Positions 11,990 to 22,803 of a stretch of 64,000 nt of DNA are shown here, in pieces. The DNA is taken from NCBI RefSeq assembly GCF_025118155.1, contig NW_026251397.1, positions 703,501 through 767,500 of the forward strand, read 5' to 3'. Every line of letters starts with the position of its first letter. Within the stretch, counting starts at the first letter, position 1. A program made the translations under genes and the position numbers. A model generated the notes under the pieces. It ran no database searches and was not told the origin of the DNA. It worked only from the letters and a program-made list of their open reading frames with translations. The stretch comes from Cokeromyces recurvatus. Lineage: Eukaryota > Mucoromycota > Mucoromycetes > Mucorales > Mucoraceae.

Positions 11990-13717
11990 ATGCACATAAT
12001 GACAGAAAACGATGAGAAACTTCAAACAAATACTTACGTATGGAGTCAAAGTAATGATCAAATTACCATTTCCTTTTTAGTCCCTGAATCAACAAAAGCA
12101 AAGGACTTGGATATTACTATTGAACGGCAATACCTCAAAGCTGGTCTTAAGGGTCAAGAACCAGTATTCCAAGTAAATCAATTTACAAAAAAAGAAATAT
12201 TCATTGTATATTATATAAATATATACTCAAGTCTATTTTTGTTTTTGTTTATATTAGGCTAAACTTTTTCAACCTATTAACCATTATGAATCACTTTGGC
12301 AATTAGAAAAGAATAGTATGTCTCCTATTTCTTCAATTACAGCTTCACCTAGTCTTTCTATTGCTTCTTCTTATGCTTTCATGTCATCGCCTAATCATTC
12401 ACCTAACTCTTCCATGATTTTACCACCACCAGCAACAGCAGATGCAGGAATGTCAGAAATGTCCGATTTGCTTGCTCAAACTGCTAATTCACCCATCATG
12501 TCGGATCCTGATAGTATCTCTCAGCCTAACTCACCTACTTTATTACATACCCCGCCTACCATTGCAACCCCACCTCACTTGAAGAAGCCTAAATATAGAA
12601 TCTTGACAATTCATTTGGAAAAGGAGGATCCTTTGTTGGAATGGGCTGTCCCTATTGCTGGACCTCATCCTAAATCGAATACTTTAGATATAACATCATC
12701 TTATTTATTAGGTCAATGGTTTGAAGTTCGTATGGGAGATCTTATTGTAAGTAACTATTTTATGTATGTTGCTGCTTTGATCAATGATATATATATATAT
12801 ATATATATATAATTTAATAGAAAGCACTTGAATATTTCCTTTCTGCTGCTGAAAGAGGTCATACACAATCAATGCTTAAAGTGGCCACATTATATGAGAC
12901 TACAAAAGAAAGTGTTGTGGCCAAGACATGTCCTGAAAAGGATATGAAAAAATCATTTGAATGGTATAAGCATGCTGCTGATTGTGAACAACAAGAACCA
13001 GGTACAGATGTAAGTAATGGGCCAGATCCAGTAGCATGTTATGTTGTAGGTACCATTTATGGCAGTGGTATGTCTGAAGCAGAAATCCATAAGGATTACC
13101 AAAGCGCGCTTTACTATTATAATCGCTGTATGACCATTACCGCACCTCGCATAGATTTTGATTTCTCATTATTAAATATGGAACATATTCCAAAGAACAA
13201 ACTTCGTAATCATGCACCTCATACGCGAGATGAACGTTATTTTTGCAGTTCAGCCTTTCAAACCGGTCTTATCTATCTATACGGATCTCAACCAGAAGGT
13301 GAAAGTGTGCATTCATCCACGTTCGTTGAAGCGGATCCAAATTTAGCTATTCGTTATTGGAAAGAAGCAGCAGCGCTGGGACATGCGCAAGCATGTTTTA
13401 ATATCGGTATTTTATATGCAAATGGGATGGGAGTTGAACAAGATCTTTGGCTCGCTGGTAAATGGTTTGGTAGAGCTATCAAGTTAGATTCAGCACGTAA
13501 TTTGGTTGTTCCTGAAGGAGTAACTGTCATTGAATGGGATGCAACAAAAGAAAATAAAACTAAGAATAATAAGGAAAGCGAAAGAAAGAAAAGGAGAAAA
13601 AGAAAAGTGAAGACTGCAAATAATAATGATATAACCGGTGCTATTGTGCTGTTAGGTACTATTATTGCTGTGACTGGAACTTTTTTGTACTTTTATACAA
13701 AAGGGAAAAAGAAATAG
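11990..13717 (+). CDS. CS-domain (NudC/p23-like) and Sel1-repeat protein with C-terminal membrane anchor
   Basis: Exons 11990..12172, 12258..12746 and 12821..13717 give 522 aa. Residues about 10-85 resemble a CS (CHORD/Sgt1, p23/NudC) domain: YVWSQSNDQITISFLVPES, DLDITIERQYLKAGLKGQEP and YESLWQLE. A Ser/Pro-rich linker follows, interrupted by a second beta-rich piece (YRILTIHLEKEDPLLEWAVP). The second half contains Sel1-like repeats such as EYFLSAAERGHTQSMLKVA, DPVACYVVGTIYGSG and AIRYWKEAAALGHAQACFNI. The protein ends with a basic cluster, about 20 hydrophobic residues (GAIVLLGTIIAVTGTFLYFY) and TKGKKK, a tail anchor; ER membrane is likely. A Hsp90/Hsp70 co-chaperone adaptor role is inference. 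Start: the first ATG is used; the ATG 9 bases later is equally possible. I do not know a named orthologue. Confidence 0.88.
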
Positions 13718-14513
13718 TCGTTCATTCTATTATTTATTACTTAAACTGGGGGAATCTCTTTTACTTATTTGGCATAGTGTAGCCCTTTTGACAAAAACAA
13801 AAGTATTTAATTTTGTAACTTTTAAATAAATTAAGAAAAAAAAAAAAAAAAAAAAGAAAAGAAAAGGCTCATAAAACACACCCGTTCCATCTTTATTACT
13901 AGCAGTTATTAAAAGCTACATTAGAAATTAGACTGCTTTACATTTTGAGAAATAAGAGTAACTCTTGTATTAAACAGCTATAGTCAAACAACAATACTTT
14001 TTTTTTTTGCGTATCAAGATTCCTTTAATCAAGTTCAATGAACAAAGGTAGGCCTTAAAATTTAAATATACTTTATATAGAAATACAAAATATACTTGCC
14101 ATTCTTTTCTTTTCTTATTAATAATTTAATAAAATTCCTTGGAACTTGCCTTTTTATCCATACTTTCCTAAAGCTAGTCAGCATAATAGTTGTTTCTTGG
14201 ACTTGTTTCAACCCCTTTTCTTCTCTTTTTAAGAAAAAACGCAGACTTGACAAGGTAGAATCTTTTCTACTAAAATAAGGTATTTTGTTTTGAAATTATT
14301 GACCTACATAGAGTATTTAAGGTATCTTATGTATTCATATTTATCTTTTTAAAATTTGAACACATCGTTTGACATACATTGCGCTAAATCAAAAAAAAAA
14401 AAAGAGAATTTTGATTTTTCTCAAGGAACAAGCATTGTTGTGCATTTATTTTGCTTTTCTCTTTTCTTTTCTTTTCTTTTCTTTTTTCGTTTTCCTTATT
14501 TTATTAAAAAAAA
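13718..14513. other. Intergenic, no gene seen
   Basis: 796 bases of AT-rich sequence with a 21-base A run near 13834..13854, a TTTTC repeat (14460..14486) just before the BTB start, and open stretches on both strands at 14062..14278 that mirror each other and look non-coding. Confidence 0.5.
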
Positions 14514-15879
14514 ATGCAAGAAGACTATTTGAATACATTCAAAGAGCCTCATAATGTTCTGCTTTCGTTAGCACCAGAGCAAAGTTTAAGACAAAAATCA
14601 ACTACGAATAATGCAGTTAATAATTCAAGTACACATTGGAAGTGTCATAAAGATATATTAAAGTCAAAGTCAACCTATTTCAATGCTTTATTTAATAATG
14701 ATTTTCAAGAAACTGAAGCATCCGTCATCTTCTTACCTTACGGTATTTTTAGCTCCTTTGTATTAGATGATATTCTTTATTACATGTATACAAACTCTAT
14801 TTGTATAATTGAAGAAGAAAAATCGGATGATCAAAACAATTACGAAAGGGCAAACAAACTTGAACGACTTGAATCCATTTATTTAGCAGCCGACTATTTA
14901 GGAATGGATACACTTTGTCATTTAATACAAGAGGAAATCATACAACTTACACATGGTCTTGTGTGCTATTGCTGTAGCTGCACATTCCTTATTCCAAAAC
15001 TATTGGCTTTCACGGGACAAAATCAACAAAATGATCCTCAATTGAGTGAGATGACATATGCTATTTTAAAATTACTCATACAGGATCCAGAAAAGACACT
15101 ACCTACTTATTGGACAAGTGATTCACTAGCTCAACTTTTTATAGAAACTAAATCATTACACACCTATCTAGAGTCAAAATTATTTGAGCATGTGAATAAG
15201 AATAATGCGATTGAAGTTTTGTATGGTTGCTTTTTAGCAGCTAATAGCCATCAGGAAGAAAAAAAAATTTTAGCAACTACACAAAGGCAAATACAAAGGA
15301 CAGCGTCTAAATTACTTGCAGATCATTTCGATTTTTATTGTACTCAATATCCAAAGTTGTTATCATGTGTAGATGGTATTACTTACTCGTATCAATTTTT
15401 AGAATTTTTATTATTGTCCAACGTTCTTAAAGAAATGAATGACTTTAATGCTTCCTCCTTATATAAGGGCATCGTTCGAAGTTTAATGTGTCGAGATAGC
15501 GTTCAACATACATCTGATGTCAAACATATTTTACAGTCTGCAAAAACTAAAGTGATAAGATATATCGGCTCACATTTAAGTACCATAAAACAATTAAATA
15601 CAATTGACAAAACTGTAGTAGAACAACTTGCTCAAGGTAAATGATAAAAAAGAAAAAAAAACACGTATATAAACACGATGATATATAGATTTAGGGATAC
15701 CGTTGACTAGTTTATTAGAAGATGAAGATAATAAAAAACTAAAGAACGATAAGCAAAAAAAGAAGAAAGAACGACGACGACGACGACGACTAATAGCCGT
15801 TATTGGAGTATTACTTGGGATCATATTCTACGATCACGTTTATGTACGATTGTATTTGGTAAAGCTTCTTTCCATTTAA
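14514..15879 (+). CDS. BTB/POZ-domain protein, tail-anchored form
   Basis: Exons 14514..15636 and 15695..15879 give 435 aa. Residues about 12-105 resemble a BTB/POZ domain: HWKCHKDILKSKSTYFNALF, then a strand-helix core and LESIYLAADYLGMDTLCHLI. An all-helical region (BACK-like) follows to about residue 370. The second exon adds an acidic patch, a strongly basic stretch (KQKKKKERRRRRR) and about 20 hydrophobic residues (LIAVIGVLLGIIFYDHVYV), reading as a C-terminal tail anchor. BTB proteins often act as CUL3 substrate adaptors; a membrane-tethered adaptor is inference. The same first exon can be joined in frame to a downstream acceptor (15865) that opens a CAP-Gly frame instead; see the next entry. 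Confidence 0.8.
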
Positions 15880-16002
15880 ATGTGGGTCAAAGAGTTCAGT
15901 TATTAAACAGACCTGTTATAACAACTGGTACAATTTTATATGTGGGAAAACTTGAGAGCAAAAAAATGAAGAATATGTGGGAATAGAGTTAGACAGGAGT
16001 GG

Positions 16003-16033
<31 letters not shown>

Positions 16034-16172
16034 AAAAAAAAGGAGCTACTATTAACACAATTTATCTAATCTAGTTGGATCAAATGATGGTTCACTAAAT
16101 GGGAAACGTTATTTTTCAACATTACCAAACAAAGGAATATTTGTCAAGCAATCTCAAGTAATCTTAATATAA
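15865..16172 (+). pseudogene. CAP-Gly domain coding segment, frame broken by one base in an A7 run
   Basis: Two exon pieces, 15865..16001 and 16075..16172, with a GT-AG intron between, encode a recognisable CAP-Gly domain: FHLNVGQRVQLLNRPVITTG, TILYVGKLESKK, then after a frame change EYVGIELDRSG, and in the second piece SNDGSLNGKRYFSTLPNKG followed by IFVKQSQVI and a stop. The conserved GSNDGS...GKRYF core of microtubule/EB1-binding CAP-Gly domains is present. The frame is lost at an A7 run (15960..15966); eight A would keep it open. No ATG starts this frame. An acceptor after 15864 joins it in phase to the BTB exon ending at 15636, so it is probably an alternative 3' part of that gene rather than a separate gene. 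The break is either a sequencing/assembly homopolymer error or real decay. Confidence 0.72.
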
Positions 16173-17961
16173 TTTTATGTTATGCTTCTATTTTCAGTTA
16201 TATATGTATTTATATAAATCTTAATAATTGAGCAGTAATTTTTTCCTTAGTCATGATGTACATAACTGTTACATCTCTATTACGTATATTTTATGGACAT
16301 GAATACATCTACGGTTTGTCCAAAACTAGATTTTCCTTAATATATAATAATAGAGAAAACCTAGTTTTCCTTATTACTTACTATTCATCAAAATAAAACA
16401 TAAAAATAGATATATAAATAAATAAATATAAAAGACCAGTTATATACTGGTCATAGAAAAATACATAATGTATTTGATGATATTTTCCCTTTTTTTTTGT
16501 ATATTTTTTTTAATCAATATACAAGCAAACATGATCAATATTGACGTTTCAAAATAATCTACCCGAAGAAATCTGATTTCTATAAATCTGAAGATATTCT
16601 CAAAAAAAAAAAAAAAAAAAAAAATACAAACATGACATACTATGAAATAGAATGTATTAGAGTACTTGGAACTCTATAAATACTATATTAAAAAAATAAA
16701 ATAAAAGAAAGAGTTTCTTTTGTTATACAAATTAATTAAAAGAAAATAGAATAAGGTACATAATGGAATAGTGCCGATAAAAACAAAGGATACATCACTA
16801 ACATAGCAAGTATTTTGAAATTATTGCTGTAATGTACTGTGTATATAATTAGAAAAACGATTAAAATATTCTTGTCTCTTCTATTTGTATTCATGAAATA
16901 CTCGAAAGAATAGAGTCTAAAGTCATAGCATATGCATTTGATTTTTAAAAAAGACAAATATCTATTTATACTAAATGCATAAACTTAAACCGCTTAAAGT
17001 ATACACTTAAATATGGCTCTAAGTACTATTTCTAACTATCTTTTTCCTCGATAAAAGTATCTTTATTTTGTATTTATTGCTGTTACTAATTTAAAAGGAA
17101 TGCTGCATAATATCTCAAGAACTCACTATATATACTAGAAGAAAATAAAAAGACTTTGCATGTTACTTTAATAATTGTCATATAAAGAAAAGTGTTTTGA
17201 TTAGTCTTTTCTATATTTTTATATATTATATATAAAGACACAAGTATTCTATTTTAACGACACAATGTTTTTTTATCTTGAAATAAAATAGAATTAAATC
17301 AAAAGTTTACTTTACATATTATAGGTTAAAGTGAATTAATCTCAATTTTATTTTTAGCATAATTGTAGCTTTATTCTTCTAAAATTACGTAATTCTAGTC
17401 AGTAATACCTAACCCTACCTTTTTTTTTCTTTTTTTTCTTTTACAGTCATTAAAGATAGTAATGGAAGATTCGTTATTTACAATAACTAATACTAGATTT
17501 ATTAGTTTTTTTTTTCTCTTAAATTTATCATTAATAACATGATAAATATACTCTGTGAATGAGCACGAATTATCTTCATATGTAATACGGAAGAATAATA
17601 ATTTAAAGCCCTGAGATCGACTATCTAGTATTCAGATGGAACTGAATATTATAGATAATAAATCATATTCATATTTGATATTGAATCTCGATCATGTACC
17701 AAAAAAAAGAAGAATTTTAAAGAAACAATTGAAAATCAAATTCTACATGATATGATAATAGGATATTGAAGGAGTGATAGTCAATAGTCAATATTAAAAA
17801 TTGTGTTTAGGACATGATATTAGCACAGACAACATAGCATCCAACTAAACAAATTTATTTCGATTATACATGCATACATACATTCAGTGATACATTTTAC
17901 GGTTTTTTTTTTTTTATTAAAGTTATTAATTTTTGTTTTTCCTTGATGTGCATCATAATTA
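16173..17961. other. Intergenic, no gene seen
   Basis: 1.79 kb of very AT-rich sequence between convergent genes, with a 22-base A run near 16603..16624. All frames are closed by frequent stops. Nothing structured was recognised. Confidence 0.6.
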
Positions 17962-19061
17962 TTACAAATCAGCAACCTTAACAACTTGTTTACCAAAGTT
18001 TCTACCATGCAAGACATCAATTAAAGCTTCTGGGGTCTTTTCAATGCCTTCAGTCACTGTTTCTTTGTATTTCAATTGACCATCTTGGATCCATTTAGTA
18101 ACCTCTTGTCTAAAGGGTTCCATCATTTCGGGACTATCGCCTACGATGAAGCCGCGTATTTCAAGAGATTTGGCAACAACTTGCATAAGATTATGAATAC
18201 CAGTAGGATTTTTAGTGTTGTATTGTGAAATCATACCACAACAGACGATACGAGCAAATTTATTAGCATGATCGATCACATCTTCGAGCATTTTACCACC
18301 CACATTTTCGAAATAGATATCAATACCATTAGGTAAAAGTTCCTTAAAGGCTTCACGGGTATCTTGTGTCTTATAATTAAAGGCACCATCGAAGCCAAGC
18401 TCCTTTAAATAGGCCACCTTTTCATCAGAGCCAGCTGAACCGACTACATGCAAACCAAGGATCTTACCAATTTGACCCACTAATTGTCCTACTGCACCAG
18501 ATGCAGCAGAGACATAGAGTGATTCACCTTTCTTGGGACGACCAAACTTTAAGAGACTATTTAAGTTTAGATTTAATATTATACATACCATATATCATTT
18601 GCATAATAATTAACTCACCCAACATAGGCAGTCATACCAGGCATGCCAAGAATACCGATGTAATTTGTAATAGGAATACCAGCAGTCTTTGCTTCATTAC
18701 GAACTTCAAAAAGTTTTGTCCAATCTTTGGGAATAAGATTATATTCAGAGAAGGGAGTCATACCATAAACGATATCTCCTACTTTAAAGCTTTCATTATT
18801 GGACTTGATTACTTCACTCATAGCATGACCATTCATGGGTTCACCAAGAATAAAGGCAGGTGAATAAGACTTGATATTTGCATCTCTCATACGACCACGC
18901 ATGTAAGGATCAACAGATAAACATAATGTCTTGAGAAGAATGGCACCATCAGGGATATCTGCTTCGAGGTTGATTTCATCCTTCTTAACAACCATATGTT
19001 CACCAGTCTCAGGATAAGAACTAGGAATCTTTTCAAAAATGATCTTTGTGTTAGAAACCAT
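17962..19061 (-). CDS. MDR-family NADP-dependent alkenal/prostaglandin reductase-like oxidoreductase
   Basis: Exons (minus) 19061..18619 and 18556..17962 join to 345 aa, the standard length for the zinc-independent medium-chain reductases related to LTB4 12-hydroxydehydrogenase, plant 2-alkenal reductase and bacterial CurA/YncB. Seen: LSVDPYMRGRM near residue 50, GMPGMTAYVGL, the nucleotide-binding SAASGAVGQLVGQIGK, DIYFENVGGKMLEDV and a C-terminal FGKQVVKV. No Cys/His zinc ligands are visible. It probably reduces the C=C bond of reactive alpha,beta-unsaturated carbonyls in the cytosol using NADPH. The 5' UTR is A-rich followed by a GA microsatellite (19101..19112). The subfamily is clear; the in vivo substrate is unknown. 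Confidence 0.92.
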
Positions 19062-19697
19062 ATTGTTGTATGTGAATTAAAAAAAAAAGAAAAAAAAAGA
19101 GAGAGAGAGAGGATATAATAACTTGTTTATGAAGATCAAAAAGACGTGTTTATATACCCTCTTTTTTGGTTTTTGGGGAAAAAATATTCCGAAGTCATGC
19201 TGATAAATCAAAAACAAAAAAAAAAAAGAATGGAGCAGTCCATTCTTTGCTAAAAGTAATAATTATGGGTAGTCATCAATATTAGTAGATATTAAATCTC
19301 AGATAAGAATAAGAAATAATGCACTAAAAAAAAAATTATAGTTTAAACATGATAACATGGTGGCGTATAATATAACTATCTTGCTTTGAAGTATATTGTT
19401 TACCTATTATTAAGATATATCTTCAACTTTATATTTTCTTCTTTTATTGTTTAATTTATAAAGAAAAAAAAAAAGATTCTTCTTTTACGACAGATAAAAT
19501 GATAATCCATGTCAAAATGAGTTAGTAATACAATATAATAAATAGTTTTATAGGGTTTGTGTATATATTTTTATGGTAGTTGCACCAATAGCAGCATAAA
19601 TATTGTTTTGAATTTACATTTGTAACAAAAAAGAAGAAGAGAGAATGATGTTTATTATTATGTAATATAATAATTAATAATACTGAAATTTTCTTTT
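19062..19697. other. Promoter region of the reductase and spacer, no gene seen
   Basis: 636 bases, AT-rich, with A runs and a short GA repeat near the reductase start. Ends at the left inverted repeat of the element that follows. Confidence 0.5.
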
Positions 19698-19810
19698 AAC
19701 TTTAAGGGCTTTACCCTATTTAATCTGCTGCAACTTTTGAAATAAAATTTTCCGTCCCCTTTTCACTCTCAGATTTGCAGCCATCATCGTTGACAAATAA
19801 TCCATAGTAT
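19698..19810 (+). repeat. Left terminal inverted repeat
   Basis: Begins ACTTTAAGGGCTTTACCC one base after the first position and ends CCATAGTAT. Its reverse complement matches 22260..22369. Confidence 0.8.
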
Positions 19811-22031
19811 AAAACATGTTTATTCGCAGAAAAGGGATCTTCTGAGGGCAAAAGCAACAAAACAGCTCAATGATAGGCAAAGATCTAAAGCAGTTGACAC
19901 ACATGTAGTGTCTAAAATATAAGCTATACGAAAAAAAAACTACCCTACTTTTAACTTATTTAACCATTTATATTCTTTCTTTTGTAATAAAATGTAAATA
20001 ATGTGAATCTTAAGGCGGCTTTTGAAGAATTGAAGAAGGCAACATCAAATACTAACAACCATATAAGTAATAATGGCATTATTATTGATAACGTACAAAC
20101 AGCATCATTTTCTATAATAATAGGACCGAAAATAATGCCATTGTCGCAACAACAAAAAGATAATCAGTATCATGAAGAAGAACAAGGAAAAAAAATACAA
20201 ATTTCTTCTAGAACGGTATCAAAAAGAGGACAAAGAGTGGAAAATACTAATTTCTAGCGAAGATAAAGATGAATGGATGATGAACAACCAAAACAGTAGT
20301 AACATATTCTCTTTATATTGACTCGCTATCACAGATAATTTCATGAAAAATACTAAAGTACATAGTATTGAAACTTGCTTAAATGAGATATTGTAATATG
20401 AAAAATAAAATAAAATAAAAATACAACTAAATTCAAGATAACACTTCCTTTTTAATCTTTTGTAACATTATAATAGAGGACTATCTGATATATATATATA
20501 TATATATATATACAAAGGGATTATGATCATCAGAAGGTATTAAGGGTTATATTTACAACAGTCTTGACAGAGCAGTTTATTACGCAGCAAGAGATATATA
20601 TTTTAAGATCAAAGATATTCTTGAGGTAAAAGAGAGCAAATATATAAGTTATAATCTATTCCTTTTCTCATTCTATCGTTAAATAGAACCATTTGGAACA
20701 ATAGGATAAAGATAAACCTATCATACCTTTATTAGGGTTATGCAAATTAGTAACGTCATATGAAGCTAAAGAAATTCGCGCTATTACTTTCTTGCTGATC
20801 GAGATGACAGATCTGAATAAAAAGTGATATATTTGAACCATATCTATCTACTAGTTTTATTCATCCGAAGGCTTTTTGGAAATAAGTGCTTACATAGTGA
20901 TTAATAAGTGGAAGATACAAATGATTTTCATCTATAGCACATGAATAAATCGTATCACTAACGTTTTTGTCCCTTTTATTACAGTTCCAAAATTCAAGTA
21001 GTCGACAAAAGAAAAAGCGTATCAAGAATAAAAAAGATATCGTATTACACTTTTATAGACTTTATTTGTTTGCAAGAGATGCTATTAATAAAGATAATAC
21101 AAATAGTGTAATATGTTTCCAGGCTGTTCGTAAATTCAAAATCTGAAATTATCATCATTAATTCTTTATATTCATTGGTATTTGTATAGGCACAAAAAAT
21201 TCATTTTTATACTATGCAACTTAAATACGAAACGTTGTATATAATCATTCAAATTGCAGACTTTACAACTACCCTCAATAATAGATGAACTGCCAATAAT
21301 TCTATTGTGTTTGCATCGTATGGCTTCCATTTCCCATCTTCATGAATGTCAACACGTAGAATCGACAATCACTCTTACTTCCTTATATCATCCAACATTT
21401 CCATAGTCAGTATTTTCAAGAATTAATTAGTAATCGTAGAAGTAAAGATGCACTACAGATCACAGGATTTGATTTGTATTAGTTTAATTTTTTTTTATTG
21501 CAATATTTGACATTGCAGATATATATTAAGCAATAGATGTTTATATTCCTTAGTCCTACACGACATTTTTTAAATAATATAAACGAAAGTAACGATAACC
21601 TTAAGTTTATATACTAAATAATATATATATAGTCCAGAGCGCAAATCTTTTTTTTTCTTCTGTATACTGGCACAAAGCTATCTGGTGAAGATAAGAGATA
21701 TATATTAACGCAAAGGTCATTTGTGATACTACTATAAACTGATTTCCATGTTTGAATTGTTGGGCTATAGTTGTAAGGGAGGGTATTGTTGTGGCGGTCT
21801 TTGTAGCTTTGTGTAATTAGTTATTAACCTTATTATAACATGTTGCAGTCCTTACCACTGGATATCCGTGGTGACTACAGAACTAAACTTTACGTACAAA
21901 GCCTAAGACATGGTTTAGGTACATGAATTAAATAGATCTCGGGCTGAGTAACATTGGTTGACTTGATATCTCATCATAAAAGTGGTATCTGATTTCAGAG
22001 TTGATGATCGTTATTTTATTTTATTTTACTT

Positions 22032-22065
<34 letters not shown>

Positions 22066-22259
22066 GGAGAATAAAATATACTTTCACCCTTTTGTGGTTA
22101 GTTATGTTACTATCAAAGTGTACTGTGCGCCTTGAAAAAAAAAAATACACAATCATTTTTTAAAAAAAAACAAATGCATTCTGTCTTTGTTCTTCATACA
22201 GTTTTTTTTTTCTTTCTCTTCCTCTCTTTTAATAAGAAATAGTTGCTTGCGCTTATCAA

Positions 22260-22369
22260 ATACTATGAATTATTTGTCAACGATGATGGCTGCAAATCTG
22301 AGAGTTAAAAGAGAACGGATAATTTTATTTCAAAAGTCGCAGATTAAATAGGGTAAAGCCCTTAAAGTT
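22260..22369 (-). repeat. Right terminal inverted repeat
   Basis: Begins ATACTATG and ends GGGTAAAGCCCTTAAAGT plus one base. Differences from the left copy include a 3-base deletion and about six substitutions, mostly changing the codons of a 28-residue chance reading frame, so selection on a peptide is not suggested. Confidence 0.8.
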
Positions 22370-22509
22370 TAAGGGAAAAACCAGTAATTCGATTTTCATT
22401 AAAATTCACGGCTGATCCATTTAAGCGGTGTAATCTATTTTAAAATTTAATTTGCAGCATTTTCTTTTTTTTTCTTTTAAGCAATATAACACTTGACATT
22501 TTAAAAATA

Positions 22510-22715
22510 ATGAATGCAAATGATGAGCAAGTAAATCTAGCTTTACATCAGGATAACTATTCTTTATCAGCAAAAACAAAACGATCCAGAATTACAAGAG
22601 CATGTATGTTTTAATTTTTATTTAAATATGTAGGTACATATTCATATAAATATATTGATTAGTTTAATTAGGTGATCTATGCAGAAAAAAGAAAATAAAG
22701 CAAGTATTTACGAGT

Positions 22716-22803
<88 letters not shown>

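Larger units (their letters stand above)
19698..22369. mobile_element. Putative decayed DNA transposon with about 110-bp terminal inverted repeats
   Basis: Sequence at 19698..19810 is repeated in inverted orientation at 22260..22369 with about 94% identity by eye and one 3-base indel. The outer ends read ACTTTAAGGGCTTTACCC inward on both sides. TTAA occurs at both outer borders (19696..19699 and 22369..22372), with a one-base register difference. The 2.4-kb interior has no intact gene but holds open, codon-like stretches interrupted by stops (20003..20257; 20710..20826; 21263..21406) and a strong hairpin at 21847..21876. Superfamily is not assignable; TTAA borders would suit a piggyBac-like element, but no transposase was recognised. 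It ends 140 bases before the Zn2Cys6 regulator and may carry part of its promoter. Confidence 0.6.

Noticed and set aside
15855..15906. A 42-base intron (15858..15899 region) joining the BTB tail to the CAP-Gly frame
   Set aside because: It would delete the VGQRV strand that opens the CAP-Gly domain and is shorter than other introns here; the acceptor after 15864 explains the frame better.
19720..19800. A conserved mini-protein (MDYLSTMMAANLRVKR) encoded in both inverted repeats
   Set aside because: Most differences between the two copies change amino acids, and the frame has no conserved start context; the similarity is due to the inverted DNA repeat.
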